The notes: generated from the sequence alone by a model not told the origin. A stretch of 64,000 nt of DNA from Agromyces subbeticus DSM 16689 (GCF_000421565.1 NZ_ATXG01000013.1:62001-126000), one strand, 5' to 3'; numbered from the stretch's first letter, positions 19,961-29,081 are shown. Numbers and translations are program-made.

Positions 19961-20209
19961 ATGCACGAACACGCTGACCTCCACGCCCGACGAGCCGGCG
20001 ACCGACCCGACCGGCGCGATCGACGGCGTCGGCTTGCACGGCGATTCACCGCACGCATCGCCGGCGAACGTGGTGCGGCCACGGCCGAGTACGCGGTGGC
20101 CACGATGGCTGCGGTCGGGTTCGCGGGGCTGCTCGTCATCATCCTGCGCGGCGACGAGGTGCGCGGTATCCTCACCGACCTCGTGCGGAATGCGCTCACC
20201 GTCGGTTGA
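19961..20209 (+). CDS. DUF4244 Flp-type pilin
   Basis: This is an 82-residue protein with a basic, Arg/Asp/His-rich leader of about 36 residues. The prepilin-like junction ERGAATAEYAV follows (Glu and Tyr at the expected positions), then one hydrophobic helix (TMAAVGFAGLLVIIL) and a short tail (LTDLVRNAL). It is the likely major Flp pilin subunit, equivalent to Rv3656c. The ribosome site AGGAAAGGAACACC is the strongest in the operon, consistent with higher production than its neighbours. It lies 61 bases behind the F-domain gene. Confidence 0.8.
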   Translation: MHEHADLHARRAGDRPDRRDRRRRLARRFTARIAGERGAATAEYAVATMAAVGFAGLLVIILRGDEVRGILTDLVRNALTVG

Positions 20210-20534
20210 CGGCGAGCGGGGCGGCGTGACCGCGGAGTTCGCGGTCGCGCTGCCGGCGATCGCGCTCGTGCTCGCCACATGCCTGGCTTCGGTGCAACTC
20301 GTCGCGCAGCAGGTTCGGCTGACTGATGCAGCAGCAGATGCCGCGCGAGCACTCGGGCGCGGTGAATCGCACGGCGAGGCTGCGGCCATCGCCGACCGTG
20401 TCTCGGGTGGTGCCGACCTCTCGGTGGCCACCGATCAGCAGTTCGTGTGCGCAACGCTCAGTGCCTCGGGCGCCGGCCTGCTCGCCGCGATCGAGCTGCG
20501 CGCCGAATCGTGCGCGCTGACCGGTGGCCGCTGA
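20190..20534 (+). CDS. TadE-like pseudopilin
   Basis: This is a 114-residue protein with a short leader (MRSPSVDGERGG) directly before VTAEFAVALPAIALVLA, a TadE-type processing site (Glu at +4 or +5) plus membrane helix. An extracytoplasmic domain of about 75 residues contains two Cys. Using the ATG at 20190 preserves the leader and overlaps the pilin gene by 20 bases; a GTG at 20226 would remove the leader and is less likely. Equivalent to the small Rv3655c-type protein. It is probably a minor pilin or initiation factor. Confidence 0.75.
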   Translation: MRSPSVDGERGGVTAEFAVALPAIALVLATCLASVQLVAQQVRLTDAAADAARALGRGESHGEAAAIADRVSGGADLSVATDQQFVCATLSASGAGLLAAIELRAESCALTGGR

Positions 20535-20944
20535 TGCGAGCGGCAGCCGATGGAGCACGCGGGCGTCGACGATCGCGCCGCTGCTCGCTCGCCGCTGAGG
20601 TCGCTGCCCGAGAGACGGGCGCCGCCTCGGTGCTGGCGCTCGGCATCATCGGCGCGGTTGCCGCGCTGACGGTGGCGTTCGTCGCGCTCCTCGGCGTCTT
20701 CGTGCTCTCGCAACGAGCCGCCAACGCGGCCGACGCCGCCGCGCTGGCCGCCGCGGATGCGATGTCGGGTGCCGTCGCGGGTGTTCCCTGCGAACTGGCG
20801 GCGGAGGTTGCCGCTCGCAACGGGGCGCGACTCGGCGCGTGCGACGGCGAGGGCCCTGCGGCAACCGTCATGGTCAGCATCGCCATGCCCGGGTTCGAGC
20901 TCACTGCATCCGCTCGCGCCGGCCCGCCGGGTTGGCCGGGCTGA
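20534..20944 (+). CDS. Rv3654c-like TadE/TadG-type membrane protein
   Basis: This is a 136-residue protein starting in the upstream stop (TGATG). It has a basic leader (residues 1-20), then TGAASVLALGIIGAVAAL and VAFVALLGVFVLSQRAANAADAAALAAADA, the typical hydrophobic helix and Ala/Asp-rich signature of pilus-assembly TadE/TadG-like proteins (the DUF2134-like N_AADAAALA_A box). It ends the tad operon. No prepilin peptidase gene follows. Confidence 0.75.
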   Translation: MRAAADGARGRRRSRRCSLAAEVAARETGAASVLALGIIGAVAALTVAFVALLGVFVLSQRAANAADAAALAAADAMSGAVAGVPCELAAEVAARNGARLGACDGEGPAATVMVSIAMPGFELTASARAGPPGWPG

Positions 20945-20988
20945 CGCGATCGCGACCTCTGCCGCCCACCCTCACGAGCGTTGTCGTC

Positions 20989-21225
20989 TCAATCGAAGAC
21001 GGTCTCCACGAAGCGGTACTCCACCGCGGTGGGGCGTTCATCGTCGGACGACGCGAATTCCATCCCCGCTCCTCGTGCGTACACGTAGTGCTTGCCCTGA
21101 TCGGTGGGGAGCTCGATGCGCGGGCGAGGATCCCCGGTGTCGAGGAAGGCGGTGGCCACCGTCTTGCCCTCGAGCGGTCCGTCGATCAGCTTCGCGGTGT
21201 ACGAGCTCGTCGTTGAGGTGTCCAT
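20989..21225 (-). CDS. small hypothetical protein
   Basis: This is a 78-residue protein I do not recognise. It is soluble and beta-rich in appearance (SYTAKLIDGPLEGKTV, then KHYVYARGAGMEF and TAVEYRFVETVFD), resembling short oligonucleotide-binding or nucleoid-type folds only in size. The ATG at 21225 has a good GAGGAG site 10 bases away. A longer in-frame start at 21354 would enter the topA promoter. It is convergent with the tad operon and divergent from topA. GC and codon usage are normal, which supports it being real. Confidence 0.6.
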   Translation of the reverse strand: MDTSTTSSYTAKLIDGPLEGKTVATAFLDTGDPRPRIELPTDQGKHYVYARGAGMEFASSDDERPTAVEYRFVETVFD

Positions 21226-21435
21226 GAGGCCAATTCTCCTCAGCGGAGCATTAACCGCAAGGGGGCGCACGAGGTACCGCCGAAGTGGTCGACCGGTCAC
21301 CCGGTGCGTGTCCTCCCGGTCAGTATGTGTATGGTGTGGCTGTCGGCGCAGCATTCGCCGGCTGACGGCACACCGCTCGGGGGCGCGGCAACTTCATGTG
21401 CGTTTCCGTCTCAATCGTCAACAAAGAGGAGTCTG

Positions 21436-24249
21436 GTGTCAGGCGCGAAAAAGCTGGTCATCGTCGAGTCGCCGACCAAGATGAAATCGATCGCCCAGTA
21501 CTTGGGCGACGGCTACGAGGTGCTCTCCTCAGTGGGTCACATTCGTGACCTCATCGAGCCCAAGAACCTGCCGGCCGAACTGAAGAAGGGGCCGCTCGGC
21601 AAGTTCTCGGTCGATGTCGACAACGGCTTCGAGCCCTATTACGTGGTGTCGGAATCGAAGAAGAAGACGGTCGCCGAACTCAAGCGTGCGCTGAAGAACG
21701 CCGACGAACTCCTGCTCGCAACCGATGAGGACCGCGAGGGCGAGGCCATCGCGTGGCACCTGCTGCAGGAGCTCAAGCCCAAGGTGCCCGTCCGGCGCAT
21801 GGTCTTCCACGAGATCACCAAAGAGGCGATCGAGAAGGCGAAAGACAACACCCGCGAGCTCGACACCGCGCTCGTCGACGCGCAGGAGACCCGACGCATC
21901 CTCGACCGTCTCTACGGTTACGAGGTCTCGCCGGTGCTGTGGCGCAAGGTCGGCCCCGGCCTCTCGGCCGGTCGAGTGCAGTCGGCGGCGACGCGGCTCG
22001 TCGTCGATCGCGAGCGCGAGCGCCTCGCCTTCGTCGCTGCCGGCTACTGGGATCTCGCTGCTCGCTTCGCCGCCGAGGCATCCGAGAGCGCCACGTCGTT
22101 CGAAGCCAAGCTCGTGCGCCTCGGCGGAGAGCGCGTCGCCAGCGGCCGCGACTTCGATGACGCCGGAACACTGAAGAACAAAGCCGTCGTGCTCGACGAG
22201 GCGACGGCTGCCGCGCTCGTCACCGCGCTCTCCGACGATGTCGTGTCGCGCACCGTGTCGAAGGTCGAGTCGAAGCCGTACTCCCGCCGCCCGGCCGCGC
22301 CGTTCACGACCTCGACGCTGCAGCAGGAGTCGGCGCGCAAACTCCGCCTCTCGGCGCGTGACACCATGCGCGTTGCGCAGTCGCTCTACGAGAACGGCTA
22401 CATCACCTATATGCGTACCGACTCGTCGTCGCTGTCGCAGCAGGCGATCACCGCTGCCCGCACGCAGGCGACGAAGCTCTACGGCGCCGACTCGATTCCC
22501 GACAAGCCCCGCGTCTACGCCGGAAAGTCGAAGAACGCGCAGGAGGCCCACGAAGCCATCCGGCCCTCCGGCGAAGTCTTCCGCACTCCGTCCGAGCTGC
22601 AGAGTGTGCTGCGCGGCAGCGAATTCAAGCTCTACGACCTCATCTGGAAGCGCACCGTCGCCTCGCAGATGGCCGACGCGAAGGGCCAGACCGCCACGGT
22701 CACGATCGAGGTCGGTCCGACGGCGACGGATGCTGCGGCTCCCGCCGAGGCGTCCGCCCCGGTCGGCGGCACGATCGCCGAGTTCACCGCCAGCGGCACC
22801 GTGATCACCTTCCGCGGCTTCCTCGCTGCATACGAAGAGAGCCGCGACGAGGAACGCAACGCAGAAGAGGCTCCCGGCGAGGCGAAGCTGCCGCCGCTCA
22901 AAGAGGGCCAGTCGCTCAGCATGGCCGACCTCGAGGCCAAGGGCCACGAGACCTCGCCGCCCCCGCGCTACACCGAGGCGAGCCTCGTCAAGCGACTCGA
23001 AGAGCTCGGCATCGGCCGTCCCTCGACGTTCGCCTCGATCATCTCGACCATCCTCGACCGCGGCTACGTCACGCAGCGCGGCCAAGCACTCGTGCCGAGC
23101 TGGATCGCCTTCTCGGTCGTTCGACTGCTCGAGGAGCACTTCGGCGACCTCGTCGAATACGACTTCACCGCCGAGATGGAAGATGACCTCGACCACATCG
23201 CCGCAGGCGAGGCCGACCGCGTCGACTGGCTCTCGAGCTTCTACTTCGGCTCCGAGAAGCACCGGGGCCTGCGCCAGGTCGTCGACAACCTCGGCGAGAT
23301 CGACGCGCGAGAGATCAACTCGGTCGTCATCGCGCCGGACATCACCCTGCGCATCGGCAAGTACGGCCCCTATCTCGAGACGCTCGATGAGGGCGCTGCG
23401 CCCGACGCGCCGCCCCGACGGGTGAACCTGCCCGAGGGCCTCGCCCCCGACGAGCTCACCGAGGCGAAGGCGCGAGAGCTCATCGCGGCGCCGGTGCAAG
23501 AGGCGCGCGTGCTCGGCGTGAACCCCGAGAACGGTAAAGAGATCGTGGTGAAAGACGGTCGTTTCGGGCCGTACGTCACCGAGCTCGACCCGGCGCCCGT
23601 CGCAGTTCCCGAGACGGATGCCGCGGCATCCGCAGCACCAGAAGCCGCCGTCGACCCGGCGACCGGCGAGGTGATCGATGCACCGAAGCCCAAGGCCAAG
23701 CGTGCCGCGAAGAAGCCGCCGGCCGAGAAGCCGCGCACTGCGTCGCTCTTCAAGAGCATGCAGGTCGGCGAGATCGACTTCGACACGGCGATGAAGCTAC
23801 TGAGCCTCCCGCGTGTCGTCGGGCTCGACCCCGAGACCGGTGCCGAGATCACCGCGCAGAACGGCCGCTACGGTCCGTACCTGAAGAAGGGCGTCGAGAC
23901 TCGCACCCTTCCGAGCGAAGACGCCATCTTCGAGATCGAGCTCGACGCGGCACTCGAGCTGCTCGCGCAGCCGAAGTACGGCGCCAGAGCGGCATCGAGT
24001 GCGCTCAAGGAGTTCGAGGCCGACCCCGTGAGCGGCAAGCCGATCAAGGTGAAAGACGGCCGTTTCGGCCCCTACGTCACCGACGGCACCACGAACGCCA
24101 CCATTCCGCGCGCCGAGTCGGTCGAAGAGATCACGTTCGAGCGTGCCGTCGAGCTGCTGCAGATCAAGCGCGACAAGGGGCCCGCAGCGCCGAAGAAGAA
24201 GGCGCCGGCCAAGCGTGCTCCGGCGAAGAAGGCTGCGACCAAGAAGTGA
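21436..24249 (+). CDS. topA: DNA topoisomerase I
   Basis: This 937-residue type IA topoisomerase relaxes negative supercoils. The N-terminal Toprim domain starts KLVIVESPTKMKSI and contains DEDREGEAIAWHL. The active-site tyrosine is Tyr325 in YITYMRTDSS. The C-terminal third is built of repeats of the KDGRFGPYVT type and ends in a Lys/Ala/Pro-rich tail, as in other actinobacterial enzymes; zinc-finger cysteines are absent, also as in that group. GTG is chosen because AAAGAGGAG lies 5 bases upstream. A 16-base palindrome (23616-23631) sits in a linker. The stop overlaps tmk. Confidence 0.97.
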   Translation: MSGAKKLVIVESPTKMKSIAQYLGDGYEVLSSVGHIRDLIEPKNLPAELKKGPLGKFSVDVDNGFEPYYVVSESKKKTVAELKRALKNADELLLATDEDREGEAIAWHLLQELKPKVPVRRMVFHEITKEAIEKAKDNTRELDTALVDAQETRRILDRLYGYEVSPVLWRKVGPGLSAGRVQSAATRLVVDRERERLAFVAAGYWDLAARFAAEASESATSFEAKLVRLGGERVASGRDFDDAGTLKNKAVVLDEATAAALVTALSDDVVSRTVSKVESKPYSRRPAAPFTTSTLQQESARKLRLSARDTMRVAQSLYENGYITYMRTDSSSLSQQAITAARTQATKLYGADSIPDKPRVYAGKSKNAQEAHEAIRPSGEVFRTPSELQSVLRGSEFKLYDLIWKRTVASQMADAKGQTATVTIEVGPTATDAAAPAEASAPVGGTIAEFTASGTVITFRGFLAAYEESRDEERNAEEAPGEAKLPPLKEGQSLSMADLEAKGHETSPPPRYTEASLVKRLEELGIGRPSTFASIISTILDRGYVTQRGQALVPSWIAFSVVRLLEEHFGDLVEYDFTAEMEDDLDHIAAGEADRVDWLSSFYFGSEKHRGLRQVVDNLGEIDAREINSVVIAPDITLRIGKYGPYLETLDEGAAPDAPPRRVNLPEGLAPDELTEAKARELIAAPVQEARVLGVNPENGKEIVVKDGRFGPYVTELDPAPVAVPETDAAASAAPEAAVDPATGEVIDAPKPKAKRAAKKPPAEKPRTASLFKSMQVGEIDFDTAMKLLSLPRVVGLDPETGAEITAQNGRYGPYLKKGVETRTLPSEDAIFEIELDAALELLAQPKYGARAASSALKEFEADPVSGKPIKVKDGRFGPYVTDGTTNATIPRAESVEEITFERAVELLQIKRDKGPAAPKKKAPAKRAPAKKAATKK
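23616..23631. repeat. GGATGCCGCGGCATCC palindrome inside topA
   Basis: A perfect 16-base palindrome in the Ala/Pro-rich linker before a C-terminal topoisomerase repeat, encoding DAAAS as in gntR. Confidence 0.8.
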
Positions 24250-24866
24250 GCGGCGGGCTCTTCATCACCTTCGAGGGCGGCGACGGGTCCGGCAAGACGA
24301 CCCAGGCCGAGCTGCTCGGTGCCTGGCTCGTGGAGGCCGGACGCACCGTGGTGCGCACTCGCGAGCCGGGCGGCACCGAGGTCGGAGTCGAGGTTCGCGA
24401 GATCGTGCTGCACCACCGCGGCGACATCGCGCCTCGCGCCGAGGCCCTGCTCTACGCGGCCGACCGCGCACATCACGTCGCGACCCTCGTGCGGCCGGCG
24501 CTCGAACGGGGCGACGTCGTGATCCAGGATCGCTACGTCGACTCGTCAGTGGCGTACCAGGGCGCCGGCCGAGTGCTCGATCCCGATGCCGTCCGCGGCC
24601 TCTCGGAGTGGGCGACCGAAGGGCTGGCGCCCGATCTGACGATCCTGCTCGACCTCGACGCCGATGTGGCGCGCACCCGACTCGACAGCGCGCGCACCCG
24701 TTACGACCGGCTCGAGGCCGAGGCATCCGCGTTCCACACTCGAGTGCGCGCTGCGTTCCTGGCGCTCGCCGAGGCCGAGCCCTCACGTTTCCTCGTCGTC
24801 GATGCCTCACTCCCGGTCGCCGAGATCGCCGCGGCGATCCGCGAGCGCGTGGCGGGCCTGCTCTGA
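24246..24866 (+). CDS. tmk: thymidylate kinase
   Basis: This 206-residue dTMP kinase makes dTDP from dTMP and ATP. The P-loop GGDGSGKT is at residues 11-18, with the DR(Y/H) motif in IQDRYVDSSVAYQGAGR and the TREPGGT substrate loop (REPGGTEVG). The LID region is short. The GTG start overlaps the topA stop (GTGA), placing it in one operon with topA and, after a 43-base gap with its own promoter, the delta-prime subunit gene: a DNA-replication cluster. Confidence 0.95.
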   Translation: MSGGLFITFEGGDGSGKTTQAELLGAWLVEAGRTVVRTREPGGTEVGVEVREIVLHHRGDIAPRAEALLYAADRAHHVATLVRPALERGDVVIQDRYVDSSVAYQGAGRVLDPDAVRGLSEWATEGLAPDLTILLDLDADVARTRLDSARTRYDRLEAEASAFHTRVRAAFLALAEAEPSRFLVVDASLPVAEIAAAIRERVAGLL

Positions 24867-24897
24867 GCACGGAGCACCCGCCGTCGCCGGCTGAGGG

Positions 24898-24909
24898 TAG
24901 CGTTGACGC
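24898..24909 (+). promoter_or_regulatory. -10 box and leaderless start of holB
   Basis: TAGCGT followed by 6 bases and the GTG start codon; no Shine-Dalgarno sequence lies in the 43-base gap after tmk. Confidence 0.45.
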
Positions 24910-26088
24910 GTGAGCGTGTGGAGTGAACTGACGGGGCAGGATGCCGCGATCGCGCTCTTCCGCGCCGCAGCGGAGTCCGCCGGGGCGCCGGGCAGCACGC
25001 CGGGCCAGCAGATGACGCATTCCTGGCTCGTGACCGGCCCGCCGGGCTCGGGGCGCTCGAACCTCGCCTACGCGTTCGCCACCGCGCTCATCTCGGGCCT
25101 GCCCGACGGCGACGAGCGCACCCGCGCCCAGGTCGACGCGCGCAGCCACCCCGACCTGCACGTGCTCGCCACCGAGGGCGTCATCATCAAGCGCGACGAT
25201 GTGCGCGACATCGTGCGCCGTTCGCACTACGCGCCGTCGATCGGGCGACACCGGGTCATCATCGTCGAAGACGCCGACCGCATGACCGAGCAGACCTCGA
25301 ACTTCCTGCTCAAAGAGCTCGAAGAGCCGCCCGAGCGCACCGTCTGGATCCTCTGCGCACCGAGCGAGGCCGACCTCATTCCCACGATCCGCTCGCGGGT
25401 GCGTTCGGTTCGGCTCCAAGTGCCGAGCGTCGCGGATGTCGCGGCTCTGCTCGAGCGCCGCGACGGTGTCGACCCCGTGCTCGCCGAGCGGGCGGCGCGC
25501 GAGGCCCAGAGCCACATCGGCATGGCGCACCGGCTCGCGACCAACGAAGAGGCGCGGCGCCGCCGGTCGGAGACGCTCGAGCTGGCCCTCGCGGTGCGGT
25601 CGACGTCGGGGGCCGTGGCCACGGCCGCCAGGTACCTCGAGATCGCGGGCGAAGATGCCAAGGCCATCAGCGAGCTGCGCGACGCCGAAGAACGTGCGCA
25701 CGCCCTGCACTCGCTCGGCGTGGCACCGGGCCAGGCCGTTCCCAATGCGCTGCGGCCGCAACTGAAGGCGCTCGAAGACGACCAGAAGCGTCGGGCGACC
25801 CGAAGCCTCCGCGATGGCATCGACCGCATCCTCGTCGACCTCGCTTCGCTCTACCGCGACATCCTGCTCGTCCAACTCGACGCCGACGTGCCGCTCGTCA
25901 ATCGCGAGCTCGAGTCGGGCATGCAGCGGGCCGCGGCATCCGCGACGCCGGCTCGCACACTCGCGACGCTCGATGCCATCCAGCTGGCGCGCACACGCAT
26001 CGACGGCAACGTGCAGCCGGCGCTCGCGCTCGAGGCGATGCTCGTCTCCGCCATTCGACGACCGACCACCGAACGAGGGGCCGCATGA
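24910..26088 (+). CDS. holB: DNA polymerase III subunit delta-prime
   Basis: This 392-residue clamp-loader subunit has an AAA+ core with GPPGSGRSN at residues 43-51, where the Walker A lysine is Arg49. Loss of that lysine fits a non-hydrolysing delta-prime rather than gamma/tau. RHRVIIVEDADRMTEQTSNFLLKELEEPP is the Walker B/SRC-side helix. Striking is the absence of the four-cysteine zinc module expected between the P-loop and HPDLHVL. The stop overlaps the next start (ATGA), linking it with an exported peptidase. Confidence 0.9.
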   Translation: MSVWSELTGQDAAIALFRAAAESAGAPGSTPGQQMTHSWLVTGPPGSGRSNLAYAFATALISGLPDGDERTRAQVDARSHPDLHVLATEGVIIKRDDVRDIVRRSHYAPSIGRHRVIIVEDADRMTEQTSNFLLKELEEPPERTVWILCAPSEADLIPTIRSRVRSVRLQVPSVADVAALLERRDGVDPVLAERAAREAQSHIGMAHRLATNEEARRRRSETLELALAVRSTSGAVATAARYLEIAGEDAKAISELRDAEERAHALHSLGVAPGQAVPNALRPQLKALEDDQKRRATRSLRDGIDRILVDLASLYRDILLVQLDADVPLVNRELESGMQRAAASATPARTLATLDAIQLARTRIDGNVQPALALEAMLVSAIRRPTTERGAA

Positions 26089-27641
26089 ACGACACGACCA
26101 CTGCCCGACGACGCCTGCCCCGCGCAGCGCGAACCGCAGCGATCGTCGGCGCACTCGCCGCGCTGCTCGCCGTGAGCGGGTGCGCGCCCACGTTCCTGAA
26201 TCCCCAGCAGCCGGTCTCGACGCCGACCGGTGAAGAGGTCGACGCCGAACTCGAGCCCTTCTACACGCAAGTGCTGAAATGGGAGCGCTGCGGCGACGGC
26301 ATGGGCTGTACAACGGCCAAGGCGCCTCTCGACTGGAGCGACCCCGCAGCAGGTGAGACCGAGCTCGCGTTCGTGCGACACGTGGCGACGGGCGACAGAA
26401 TCGGGTCCCTGCTGGTCAACCCCGGTGGGCCGGGCGGCTCCGGTTACGACATGATCATGGATTCCCTCGACTTCGCCGTCGGCCAGCCGCTGCAGGAGCG
26501 ATTCGACGTCGTCGGGTTCGACCCTCGTGGTGTCGGCCGCTCCGACGGGGTGGCCTGCTACGAGGCACCCGAGATGGACGAATACCTCTACGGCATCACC
26601 CCCGGTGAACGCGGCAGCGACGAGTGGATCGCCAACAGCGAGGCCATCGAACGCGACTTCGGTCAGGCCTGCAGCGACCAGACGGGTGAGCTGCTCGCGA
26701 ACGTCGACACCGAGAGCGCGGCCCGTGACCTCGACCTGATGCGAGCCATTCTGGGCGACGAGAAGCTCAACTACCTCGGGTACTCGTACGGCACCTACCT
26801 CGGCGCGACCTTCGCCGATCTCTATCCCGACAAGGTCGGCCGGCTCGTGCTCGACGGCGCCATCGACCCCGCCGCAAGCGGCTCAGAGGTCTCGCAGACC
26901 CAGGCCATCGGCTTCGAGAACGCGCTGAGGTCCTACCTCGAGTACTGCCTCGCGGGCAGCGAGTGCCCCTTCGACGGCACCGTCGACGAAGCCGCCGACG
27001 AGATCGGCCGGCTCCTGGCATCCGTCGACCAGAGCCCGCTGCGCGGCACCGACGGCCGCCTCGTGGGTGCTGACGCGCTCGTGACCGCGATCATCTACCC
27101 GCTCTACAGTGCCGATTCGTGGCAGTACCTCAGCGACATGTTCGAATCGGTGATGTTCGGCGACGCCGACATGGCACTCTCGTTCGCCGACGGCTACAAC
27201 GGCCGAAGCGAAGACGGCACGTACCTCGACAACTCGACCGAGGCGTTCAGCGCCGTCAACTGCCTCGACTACACCTCCCAGTCCGACGTCGCCGTCATGC
27301 GAGCAGAGGCGGCCACTCTCGCAGAGGTCGCGCCGATCATCGGCCCGTACTTCGGGTTCGGCGATCTCGGTTGCATCAACTGGCCGTACCAGGGCGACCG
27401 CGAGCGTGTCGAGCTCCATGCTGCCGGCGCAGACCCGATCCTCGTCATCGGCACCACGGGCGACCCGGCGACGCCGTATGAATGGGCCGTGCGACTCGCC
27501 GACCAGCTCGAGAGCGGCGCGCTCGTCAGCTACGAGGGCGAGGGGCACACGGCGTACAACAAGTCGAACCAGTGCGTCAACAACGCGGTCGAGTCGTATC
27601 TCATCGACGGCACCGTGCCGGCGAGCGACCCGAAGTGCTGA
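26085..27641 (+). CDS. tripeptidyl aminopeptidase-like lipoprotein (S33, alpha/beta hydrolase)
   Basis: This 518-residue exported hydrolase has a lipoprotein signal ending AVSGC (Cys33). The catalytic domain shows the oxyanion segment NPGGPGGSG, the nucleophile Ser234 in GYSYGTYLG, a helical cap, and a C-terminal TAP-like domain (GTTGDPATPYEWAVRLA with the acid and GEGHTAYNKSNQC with the His). Family members such as Streptomyces Tap remove tripeptides from protein N-termini; others are general esterases. Translational coupling to holB is conserved in related actinobacteria as far as I recall. Probably peptide scavenging at the cell surface. Confidence 0.85.
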   Translation: MNDTTTARRRLPRAARTAAIVGALAALLAVSGCAPTFLNPQQPVSTPTGEEVDAELEPFYTQVLKWERCGDGMGCTTAKAPLDWSDPAAGETELAFVRHVATGDRIGSLLVNPGGPGGSGYDMIMDSLDFAVGQPLQERFDVVGFDPRGVGRSDGVACYEAPEMDEYLYGITPGERGSDEWIANSEAIERDFGQACSDQTGELLANVDTESAARDLDLMRAILGDEKLNYLGYSYGTYLGATFADLYPDKVGRLVLDGAIDPAASGSEVSQTQAIGFENALRSYLEYCLAGSECPFDGTVDEAADEIGRLLASVDQSPLRGTDGRLVGADALVTAIIYPLYSADSWQYLSDMFESVMFGDADMALSFADGYNGRSEDGTYLDNSTEAFSAVNCLDYTSQSDVAVMRAEAATLAEVAPIIGPYFGFGDLGCINWPYQGDRERVELHAAGADPILVIGTTGDPATPYEWAVRLADQLESGALVSYEGEGHTAYNKSNQCVNNAVESYLIDGTVPASDPKC

Positions 27642-27721
27642 CGTGGTCATGAGGGCTCTCGAAACCCGCTAACATTGATTCTCGTGCCAGTCGGTGCGCT
27701 TTCGAGTGCGTCGCATGTCAC

Positions 27722-27797
27722 GCCGCCTTAGCTCAGTCGGCAGAGCGTCTCACTCGTAATGAGAAGGTCGTGGGTTCGATTCCCACAGGCGGCTCCA
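27722..27797 (+). tRNA. tRNA-Thr (anticodon CGT)
   Basis: The cloverleaf is complete. The acceptor is GCCGCCT/AGGCGGC, the D arm AGCTCAGTCGGCAGAGC, and the anticodon stem TCTCA/TGAGA encloses loop CTCGTAA (anticodon CGT). The T arm is GTGGGTTCGATTCCCAC, the discriminator T, and CCA is encoded. It reads ACG codons. Confidence 0.96.
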
Positions 27798-27803
27798 CCA
27801 CCT

Positions 27804-27854
27804 CGAATCCACCAGGTTCTCTCCCCAGAACGGGAGTGAAGACTGGTGGATTCG
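27804..27854 (+). terminator. hairpin after tRNA-Thr
   Basis: CGAATCCACCAG and CTGGTGGATTCG form a perfect 12-bp stem with a 27-base loop, followed by GCGTTTGTT. It is the probable tRNA terminator. The rest of the stretch to the transaldolase stop holds nothing recognisable. Confidence 0.6.
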
Positions 27855-27925
27855 GCGTTTGTTCAGCCTCTCTCATTGCCGCTCACTGGTTGGAGGCTCT
27901 TCAGGAGATCGACCCCCTGCGCAGC

Positions 27926-29008
27926 TCACGCCGCCGGGACGATGACGTCACGCACAAGGGCGTCAAGCTGCGCGCCCGCGTCGAGGAACTGCCGGAGCGT
28001 GTTGCGTGATGCGCCGAAGTGCTCGAACTCATCCGGAGACATGCCGTCGGTCTCGTACGCGCGTCGGAACTCCGAGAGCCCGCTCAGCTCATCGAGGATC
28101 GCGTCTGGAACCGGAGTGTCGATCCGGTGGCCGTCGACCACGATCTTGTTGGCGTTGATGCGCTCCTGCCACTCGAAGGGAGGCGAGATCACCAGGTCCC
28201 CGCCGACGAATTCGGAGAACTGGAGGTGGCTGCGGAACGCGGCAGAGAGCATCCGGCTCCGGTAGCCGCGTTCGATGAACATCGCGTACGCGCGCTTGAG
28301 GGCGGCGACGCCGGCCCAGTCCAGTACCCCCGGGGTGGTGAGGATGCCCTCGTTGGCCGTCCAGCGCTTCAGCCAGTCGTCCAGGCGGCCACCCATGATC
28401 GTCACCACGTGGCCGAACTCCCAGTTGGGAAGGCCTTGCGCGGTTCGGCGATCGAGGGCGCGTTCGAGCGCTGCGCCGACGGCGAGTGCTTGCGGAACCG
28501 TGAAGCTCAGCGTCGCGTTGATGCTCACGCCGCGGTACGCCGCCTCCTCCATTGCGACGATCCCGGATGCGGTCGCGGGAATCTTGACGATGATGTTGTC
28601 GGCGAGCTTCGAGAACTCCACGGCTTGCTCGACGAGCGCTGCGGTGTCTCGGTGCAATCGGGGGTCGGTCTGGATCGAGAGTCGGCCGTCGCGCCCACCG
28701 CTCGCTTCGAACGCTGGCTCGAGCAGGCCGGCCGCCTCGATCGAGAGTGCCTTGACCGCGGCCCAGCCGAGCTGCGATTCACCCCAGGTTGGATGCTCGA
28801 CAGCGAGGTCGCGGATGCGCGGCACCCAGACATCGGGATGCCGTTTGATCACCGTGTAGGCGATCACAGGGTTGCAGGTCGCGCCCACTGCACCGAAGCT
28901 GATGGAGCGCTCGAGCTCGGCGGGGTCCGCGGAGTCGTTCCAGAGAGAGGTCGCGGTCGCGGCGGCGCGCGCCAGCGGCCCCGTGGCGCGATCAGTGAGC
29001 GTGGACAT
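27926..29008 (-). CDS. transaldolase-family protein
   Basis: This is a 360-residue protein with a TIM barrel of the transaldolase family. FGAVGATCNPVIAYTVIK corresponds to the N-terminal T-x-N-P motif. ADNIIVKIPATASGI carries the Schiff-base lysine region, and SINATLSFTVPQAL matches the G-I-x-x-N-x-T-L-x-F-S motif. Classic transaldolases interconvert C3/C7 and C4/C6 sugar phosphates; family members near inositol genes are often of uncertain substrate. It is the last gene of the leftward iol-type operon, after iolG, with an AAAGGAC ribosome site. A role in downstream triose/keto-sugar metabolism is inferred. Confidence 0.75.
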   Translation of the reverse strand: MSTLTDRATGPLARAAATATSLWNDSADPAELERSISFGAVGATCNPVIAYTVIKRHPDVWVPRIRDLAVEHPTWGESQLGWAAVKALSIEAAGLLEPAFEASGGRDGRLSIQTDPRLHRDTAALVEQAVEFSKLADNIIVKIPATASGIVAMEEAAYRGVSINATLSFTVPQALAVGAALERALDRRTAQGLPNWEFGHVVTIMGGRLDDWLKRWTANEGILTTPGVLDWAGVAALKRAYAMFIERGYRSRMLSAAFRSHLQFSEFVGGDLVISPPFEWQERINANKIVVDGHRIDTPVPDAILDELSGLSEFRRAYETDGMSPDEFEHFGASRNTLRQFLDAGAQLDALVRDVIVPAA

Positions 29009-29081
29009 CGGCGTCCTTTCGTAGATTCTGTGGGTTCGCCTGGTATGGGTCGGTTCGGCGTCGGGCGGAGAGAACGTCGCG

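Noticed and set aside
27722-27925. tRNA-Thr as an integration site for a genomic island carrying the catabolic genes
   Set aside because: No integrase and no direct repeat of the tRNA 3' end were found. The inverted repeat after the tRNA is better explained as a terminator.
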